NCBI GenBank assembly: GCA_003244185.1
Contig: QHBT01000056.1
Coordinates: forward strand, 1 to 62,854
Source of the DNA: Candidatus Dormiibacter spiritus
GTDB taxonomy: Bacteria > Chloroflexota > Dormibacteria > Dormibacterales > Dormibacteraceae
Length of the DNA: 62,854 bases
Reading direction: 5' to 3'
Each line of letters opens with the position of its first letter. Position 1 is the first letter of the stretch. The notes under the pieces were generated by a model. It was not told where the DNA came from. It worked only from the letters and a program-made list of their open reading frames with translations, and searched no databases. Made by a program: the position numbers and the translations under genes. Positions 59,289 through 62,854 of this stretch are shown here, piece by piece.

Positions 59289-60135
59289 ATGAAGGTTCCG
59301 GGGTGAACGATGCGGCGAACACCGCTGGCGGTAGGTAAGCCAGGGCGCTGTGCGGTCGCTGGTGATTGTAGACGTGGCACCAGTCCTCGAAGAGAACCCT
59401 GGCCTCCATGATGGTGTTGAAGACCTCGCGCGCGAAGAGTTCGTCTCGCGCCCTGCTGTTGAAGCTCTCGACGTAGGGGTTCTGCCAGGGGCTACCTGGC
59501 TCGATGTAGGAGGTCGCCGTGCCGCTGGATGCGGCACCAGTCTCGGATGGCCGCAGCGATTAGCTCAGGCCCGTTGTCGCAGCGGATGCATTCCGGCGAG
59601 CCGCGCCGGAGCCGAGCCTCCTCCAGCGCCCCCACCACGTCATCGGCGGTGACCGAGCGGCCCACCCGCCGGGCCAGGTTCTCACGGGTGAACTCGTCAC
59701 ACAGTGACAGCACCTTGAGCGGCCGACCGTCAGCGGTGGAATCGAAGAGAAAGTCCAGCGCCCAAACCTGGTTCGGCCGTTCAGCTCGCAGCCGACTGGC
59801 GGGCACCGTGCTCTGGCCCAGGCGGCGACGCTTGATGGTTTGAACTGGAACTCTCAACCCCTCCTCCCGCCACAGACGCTGGACCCGCTTGCGGTGCACC
59901 AGCCAGCCCTCCAACCGCAGCTGAGCCCAGGCTCGCCGATAGCCGTAGCGCGGCCACAAGGCCGAGAGCTCTCGCAGCCTGGCTCTCAGCGCCTCCTCTG
60001 GCGCCAGCACCGGCCGCGGCCGTCTCTGTGTGCTTCGGTTCTGCCCGATCGCCCGGCACGCCCTTCGCTCAGAGACCTGGTAGCGCTGCCTCAGGTGCGC
60101 CACCGCCTCTCGCCGGCGGGCCGGGCTCAAAAGTT
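59289..60135 (-). pseudogene. IS3-family OrfB (integrase core), frameshifted
   Basis: OrfB continues from the end of OrfA by a -1 shift at the AAACTTTTGA sequence (about 60128-60137), giving KLLSPARRREAVAHLRQRYQ. The DDE integrase core follows: WPRYGYRRAWAQL, VWALDFLFDSTADGRPLKVL (first Asp) and RCDNGPELIAAAIRDW (second Asp). A further 1-nt shift near 59530 is needed to reach SYIEPGSPWQNPYVESFNSR with the catalytic Glu and the C-terminal HQRPHSALAYLPPA. The first shift is normal IS3 control; the second makes it inactive as read, unless it is a sequence error. Confidence 0.85.
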
Positions 60136-60405
60136 TCCCCGCGCCACCTCCTTCAGCATCTGGTTGTCCAGCGTCAGGTCGGCCACCACCCGCTTCAGGC
60201 GACCGTTCTCGTCGCGCAGCCGGCGCAACTCCTTGGCATCTTCGGCCTTCATGCCGCCGTACTCGTTGCGCCAGCGTGCCAAGGTGGCCTCGCCGACCTC
60301 CAGGGTCTTGGCCACCTCGGCCACGCTCTTTCCCTCGGCCAGCAAACGGTCCGTCTCTCTGAGCTTGCGCACCACCTGCTCCGGTGTGTGTCTCCTGCGT
60401 CTCAT
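60127..60405 (-). CDS. IS3-family OrfA
   Basis: A 92-residue OrfA: an N-terminal HTH (RRHTPEQVVRKLRETDRLLA, then EGKSVAEVAKTLEVGEATLA) and a leucine-rich coiled coil (LRRLRDENGRLKRVVADLTL, then DNQMLKEVARGNF). It makes the regulatory protein and, by -1 frameshifting near its end, the OrfAB transposase. It is intact. Confidence 0.9.
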   Translation of the reverse strand: MRRRRHTPEQVVRKLRETDRLLAEGKSVAEVAKTLEVGEATLARWRNEYGGMKAEDAKELRRLRDENGRLKRVVADLTLDNQMLKEVARGNF

Positions 60406-60471
60406 GGTTCCTCCTGGCCCTTTCGGGTTGTGGTGGAACCTTCATATCAGGTGGACCAGTTCACGGGGGTC

Positions 60472-60902
60472 AGGCTCGTGCCGGGGCTGGAGGATCTCCT
60501 GGGCTGCGGCCCGTGTTGACTGCGAGTCCCTGGAAGCGGACTGCTGTACTACTACCTAAGGCAGCGTTAGGCTTCTTGGCTCTTTACGTCTCAACGAGCC
60601 AGGCTCGTGGATTGTCGTAACCCTCTGGTCGTCGCCACCTCAGACTCGACGCACAGTTGTCAAGAGGTCTTCGGCCTCTTCGATCCAGTTGAACTCCAAA
60701 TCGCTCATGACGTAGTTGGGATCCTGAACCGATCGTCCGGCCTGAAACCGGCAAACGGCTGAACCTCTTAGGTCGGCAGGGACGCTGCCGAAGGCCTGCT
60801 TCCAGCTTTGAAGTAGGGAGCCTCCTGTTCAATCCGCAGAATCGGCATCTTTCTGCTCCATGGACAGTGACGCACAGTGTCGGGTCGGCGGTCCGCGCTA
60901 GG
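60472..60902. other. IS3 flank, no convincing gene
   Basis: Only short frames were seen. The best is a 22-codon minus-strand frame, MSDLEFNWIEEAEDLLTTVR (60708-60640), too short to assign. The first 50 bp may be the displaced tail of the interrupted membrane-protein gene. No repeat or tRNA-like sequence was found. Confidence 0.4.
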
Positions 60903-61898
60903 TTAGTCGTCTTGGAGCGTTCGCAGCATGGCCTCGTAGGCGTCCCCAGGGCTGAGGTGGCTGTAGACCTGCTGGATCATGGCTAGCGAGGAGTGGCCCA
61001 GGATCTGCGCAAGCTGGATTGGGTTCATTCCGCGCGTCAGCTGCCAGGTAGCGAATGAGTGTCTGAGCAGGTGCGGATAAACCCGCTTCGTGATACCTGC
61101 CTCCTCGGCCAGGTGGCGAAGCATCTGATCTACGCCGGACGTAGTGAGCGGTTGATATTCTCCGCCGGGTCGGCGCCGGTGAGAGATAAAGAGCCGAGTG
61201 CTGCCCGCGTCACGGGGTCGACCGCGCTCCGCGAAAATCCGTAGGCGACGGTAGAGCCGGGGTACAGGCACCAGTCGATCCTGCGAGCCCTTGCCGCGAA
61301 CGTGCAGGTAGTAGTTGCGGCCCTGCTCAATGAGGTCACTGGTGCGGAGGCCGAGCAGCTCTCCGACGCGAAGGCCCGTATCCGCCAGTATGCGAACAAT
61401 CAGCTTGTCGCGCTCAGACCGTGCGGCTTCCTCCATGTGTTGGATCTCCTCCCGGCTGAGCACGTCCACCAGGCGCTTGGGCAACCGGGGTAGCTGAGCC
61501 TTGGCCGGCACCTTCTCGCCTTCCTTCTGCGCCCAGGTCAGGAAGTGGTTGATCGCGCGCGTGTAGGAGTGAACCGAGTGCTTGGAGAGAGGGGAACCGT
61601 TCCGGCCCCCATTCTCCAGGAGCTCAGCCGAGAGGACGTCCAGCTTGCGCGCGGTGAGACTGCCGATCTCCCGGATGTTCTCCCGCGCACAGAACGGTAG
61701 GAGAATCCCATGAAGCGGGTAGCGATAGGACTGGTTGACAGTGCTGGGGGATAGGCCTCGGGCGCGGCAGTGTGCCAAGTAGTCACCGATCAGCGACTCC
61801 AGGGGCGCGGAAGACGCGACGGTCGGTTCAGGCATTATGTCGGCAAGCATAGCGGCCTCGTGGCGAGGCCGCTCCACTATAGCGCATGCTCGCGACAT
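60903..61898 (-). CDS. tyrosine integrase of the integrated element
   Basis: A 331-residue tyrosine recombinase. The core-binding domain (LIGDYLAHCRARGLSPSTVN; SVHSYTRAINHFLTWAQKEG) is followed by a catalytic domain with Arg in DTGLRVGELLGLRTSDLI (near 178), Lys in the HVRGKGSQDRLVPVP hairpin, HLLRHSFATWQLTRG (His/Arg, near 277), LGHSSLAMIQQ and the tyrosine in QQVYSHLSPGD (near 310). It is intact and of normal length for XerC/D-like integrases. It reads away from the tRNA-Arg 3' end, 90 bp off, the usual layout for an element integrated in that tRNA. Confidence 0.93.
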   Translation of the reverse strand: MSRACAIVERPRHEAAMLADIMPEPTVASSAPLESLIGDYLAHCRARGLSPSTVNQSYRYPLHGILLPFCARENIREIGSLTARKLDVLSAELLENGGRNGSPLSKHSVHSYTRAINHFLTWAQKEGEKVPAKAQLPRLPKRLVDVLSREEIQHMEEAARSERDKLIVRILADTGLRVGELLGLRTSDLIEQGRNYYLHVRGKGSQDRLVPVPRLYRRLRIFAERGRPRDAGSTRLFISHRRRPGGEYQPLTTSGVDQMLRHLAEEAGITKRVYPHLLRHSFATWQLTRGMNPIQLAQILGHSSLAMIQQVYSHLSPGDAYEAMLRTLQDD

Positions 61899-61987
61899 AT
61901 CAGGGCCATTTGTGCAGTGCTTGAAGATGCTTGCGGCTTGGTAGCATACGCTGCTTCAGAGTTCGAAATCGACTGCAGAGAGGTTAG

Positions 61988-62012
61988 TGGTGCGCCTGGC
62001 AGGAATCGAACC
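61988..62012 (-). other. probable attachment site in the tRNA-Arg 3' end
   Basis: The T-arm and CCA end of tRNA-Arg(GCG) lie next to the integrase gene, the usual integration target of such enzymes. A matching copy was searched for by eye around 41.4 kb and elsewhere and not found, so the core cannot be proved. Confidence 0.4.
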
Positions 62013-62063
62013 TGCTGCCTCTTGCTCCGCAGGCAAGCGCTCTATCCGGTGAGCTACAGGCGC
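61988..62063 (-). tRNA. tRNA-Arg (anticodon GCG)
   Basis: The full cloverleaf can be drawn on the minus strand: acceptor GCGCCTG/CAGGCGC, D-arm GCTC...GAGC, anticodon stem CTTGC/GCAAG around the loop CTGCGGA (anticodon GCG), T-arm GCAGG-TTCGATT-CCTGC, discriminator A and encoded CCA (61990-61988). Its 3' end faces the integrase gene. Confidence 0.95.
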
Positions 62064-62098
62064 GCACGCGCAGCCCCTAGTGTACTGACGCCTTCGGC

Positions 62099-62743
62099 TC
62101 AGCCGGCCCGCCCGTCAATGGCCACCAGGGCCCGCTGCAGCTCGACCGAGTCGAGCGCCCAGGCCAGCACGAAGATACAAAATTGGTGAGACTGCCAGAG
62201 GGCCACTGAAATATTGCGGTTGTCCACTGTCCGCTGGCGCAACCAAGAGTGAGCGCCGAGCTGCGTCCCGACTCCCTGTCGAAGGCCTGGCTCCAGCTGG
62301 TCCTCGCCTGGCGTCGGGAAGCCGAAGACGCCGACCTGGAAGGCTCGCTGGGCGGCTCCGTCGTCGGAGAAGCGGGCGACAACCGAGCTGACACTCCGGC
62401 TCGAGCTTGAGCCGGGCTCGGCTGTGCACGAATCGCTGCCGGTGGCGAACTCGGTTGCGGCAGAAGCGTCGGCTCCCTCGCCCTGCAGCTGCTTCCAACC
62501 GCTGGACAGTTGCGACCGCCACGGCGAGGTGATCGGGAGACGCTTGAGGTAGGTCTCTATGTCGCTTGGCGGACCGCAGGGCTTGAACTCAGCCGAGACG
62601 TCTCGTGCCTGCAGCCCCACCTGAGTGGGCTCGACCTGGTTGAAGGCCAGCGGACCGCAGGCAAGGGCTGAGAGCATCGTCAGCGTGACGGCGACCACGG
62701 CAACGATGCGTCCCGGCCGAAGGCTCGTTGGTCTGGGTGGCAT
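62099..62743 (-). CDS. secreted lipoprotein, function unknown
   Basis: A 214-residue protein with a signal peptide and lipobox SALACG (Cys29). The mature part is mixed (FKPCGPPSDIETYLKRLPIT, then WRSQLSSGWKQLQGEGADAS; SVVARFSDDGAAQRAFQVGV; ISVALWQSHQFCIFVLAWAL), with a few cysteines. No family is recognised. It lies between two tRNA-Arg genes outside the element and is probably chromosomal. Confidence 0.7.
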   Translation of the reverse strand: MPPRPTSLRPGRIVAVVAVTLTMLSALACGPLAFNQVEPTQVGLQARDVSAEFKPCGPPSDIETYLKRLPITSPWRSQLSSGWKQLQGEGADASAATEFATGSDSCTAEPGSSSSRSVSSVVARFSDDGAAQRAFQVGVFGFPTPGEDQLEPGLRQGVGTQLGAHSWLRQRTVDNRNISVALWQSHQFCIFVLAWALDSVELQRALVAIDGRAG

Positions 62744-62773
62744 GACTGGGCAAGGTTAGACTGGCTTCGCGTC

Positions 62774-62849
62774 GCGCCCGTAGCTCATCGGACAGAGCGT
62801 GCGGCTCCGGACCGCAAGGCAGGGGGTTCGATTCCCTCCGGGCGCACCA
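62774..62849 (+). tRNA. tRNA-Arg (anticodon CCG)
   Basis: The cloverleaf reads on the plus strand: acceptor GCGCCCG/CGGGCGC, D-arm GCTC...GAGC, anticodon stem TGCGG/CCGCA around CTCCGGA (anticodon CCG), T-arm GGGGG-TTCGATT-CCCTC, discriminator A and encoded CCA (62847-62849). Different isoacceptor from the neighbouring tRNA-Arg(GCG). Confidence 0.95.
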
Positions 62850-62854
62850 ATTTT

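Larger units (their letters stand above)
59264..60471 (-). mobile_element. IS3-family insertion sequence with frameshifted orfB
   Basis: About 1.2 kb. The imperfect inverted repeats at 59271-59299 and 60435-60463 share CTGGTCCACC and ATGAAGGTTCC, with about 24 of 29 positions matching; a GACCCC block extends each end. It contains orfA and orfB on the minus strand. No clear 3-bp target duplication was found. It interrupts the membrane-protein gene upstream. Confidence 0.85.
41462..61987. mobile_element. integrated element (satellite/IME-like) next to tRNA-Arg
   Basis: A 20.5-kb block bounded on the right by the 3' end of tRNA-Arg(GCG) with a tyrosine integrase reading away from it, and on the left by a truncated chromosomal gene. 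It holds a replication/recombination operon, an XRE-repressed operon of tiny genes, and cargo. No capsid, portal, terminase, tail, relaxase or type IV secretion gene is visible, so it is neither a complete prophage nor a self-transmissible ICE; a phage satellite or mobilizable element is likely. No direct repeat of the tRNA end was found at the left, so that edge is uncertain. Confidence 0.65.

Noticed and set aside
59264-60471. Target-site duplication for the IS3 element.
   Set aside because: No identical 3-4-bp flanks were found whichever edge was chosen.

Overview
High-GC bacterial DNA, most likely a soil actinobacterium or a related high-GC lineage (Actinomycetota or Dormibacterota/Chloroflexota-like). 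The grounds are the GC-rich codon use, frequent GTG starts, an actinobacterial-style XRE/TPR regulator, and long runs of stop/start-overlapped genes. The genus cannot be read from the sequence. No rRNA or CRISPR array was seen. Two tRNA-Arg genes lie at the right end.

Layout. (1) 1-7.5 kb is a scrapyard of mobile DNA: a Tn3-type transposase remnant spliced to an IS3-type fragment, a MerR/glycosyltransferase chimeric remnant, a frameshifted HNH nuclease gene, a complete IS256-family element with its 8-bp target duplication, and a decayed tyrosine integrase. Within it is one striking gene at 1268-1903 (minus). It encodes an AhpD/carboxymuconolactone-decarboxylase-like protein whose second redox cysteine is an in-frame TGA followed by a bacterial SECIS-like hairpin, so it is a candidate selenoprotein. 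(2) 7.6-34.2 kb is a 26.5-kb run of 20 minus-strand genes, mostly overlapping or closely spaced, that begins with a GntR/FCD regulator. It encodes a peptide/opine-type ABC importer, SDR and aldehyde-dehydrogenase-like proteins, two HyuA and three HyuB ATP-dependent hydantoinase/oxoprolinase subunits, a creatininase-family amidohydrolase, an M29/NicX-family protein, a threonine-aldolase-like enzyme, a CitE-like lyase, a CaiB-type CoA-transferase, a class III aminotransferase, a half-size EamA transporter, a formamidase and a cupin. A divergent pair (TPP-dependent decarboxylase/synthase-like enzyme and class III aminotransferase, 34.2-37.05 kb) shares the intergenic region, which holds a perfect inverted repeat. 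Together these look like uptake and breakdown of a cyclic amide or N-heterocycle; the substrate is not known. (3) 37.2-41.5 kb holds five broken genes in a row (PPOX-like, beta-lactamase-like, allantoinase-like, threonine-aldolase-like, and the tail of a LuxR/TPR regulator).

(4) 41.5-61.9 kb is an integrated element next to the 3' end of tRNA-Arg(GCG). It has a tyrosine integrase, a leftward replication/recombination operon (TubC-like/zinc ribbon, primase-helicase, DUF3846, RecB-like nuclease, SSB-like protein, DUF932), a small rightward operon (HTH, DUF4160, DUF2442, CopG/BrnA-like), a leftward operon of 13 mostly tiny genes rich in zinc-finger motifs, a divergent XRE repressor with a palindromic operator inside the promoter spacer, and a cargo pair (TPR regulator plus ADP-ribosylglycohydrolase). 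No capsid, portal, terminase or conjugation gene is visible, so it resembles a phage satellite or mobilizable element. A TnpB-only IS200/IS605-type element sits inside the DUF4160 gene, and an IS3 element interrupts a membrane-protein gene. The left attachment site could not be found. (5) 62.0-62.85 kb is chromosomal: a lipoprotein gene between tRNA-Arg(GCG) and tRNA-Arg(CCG).
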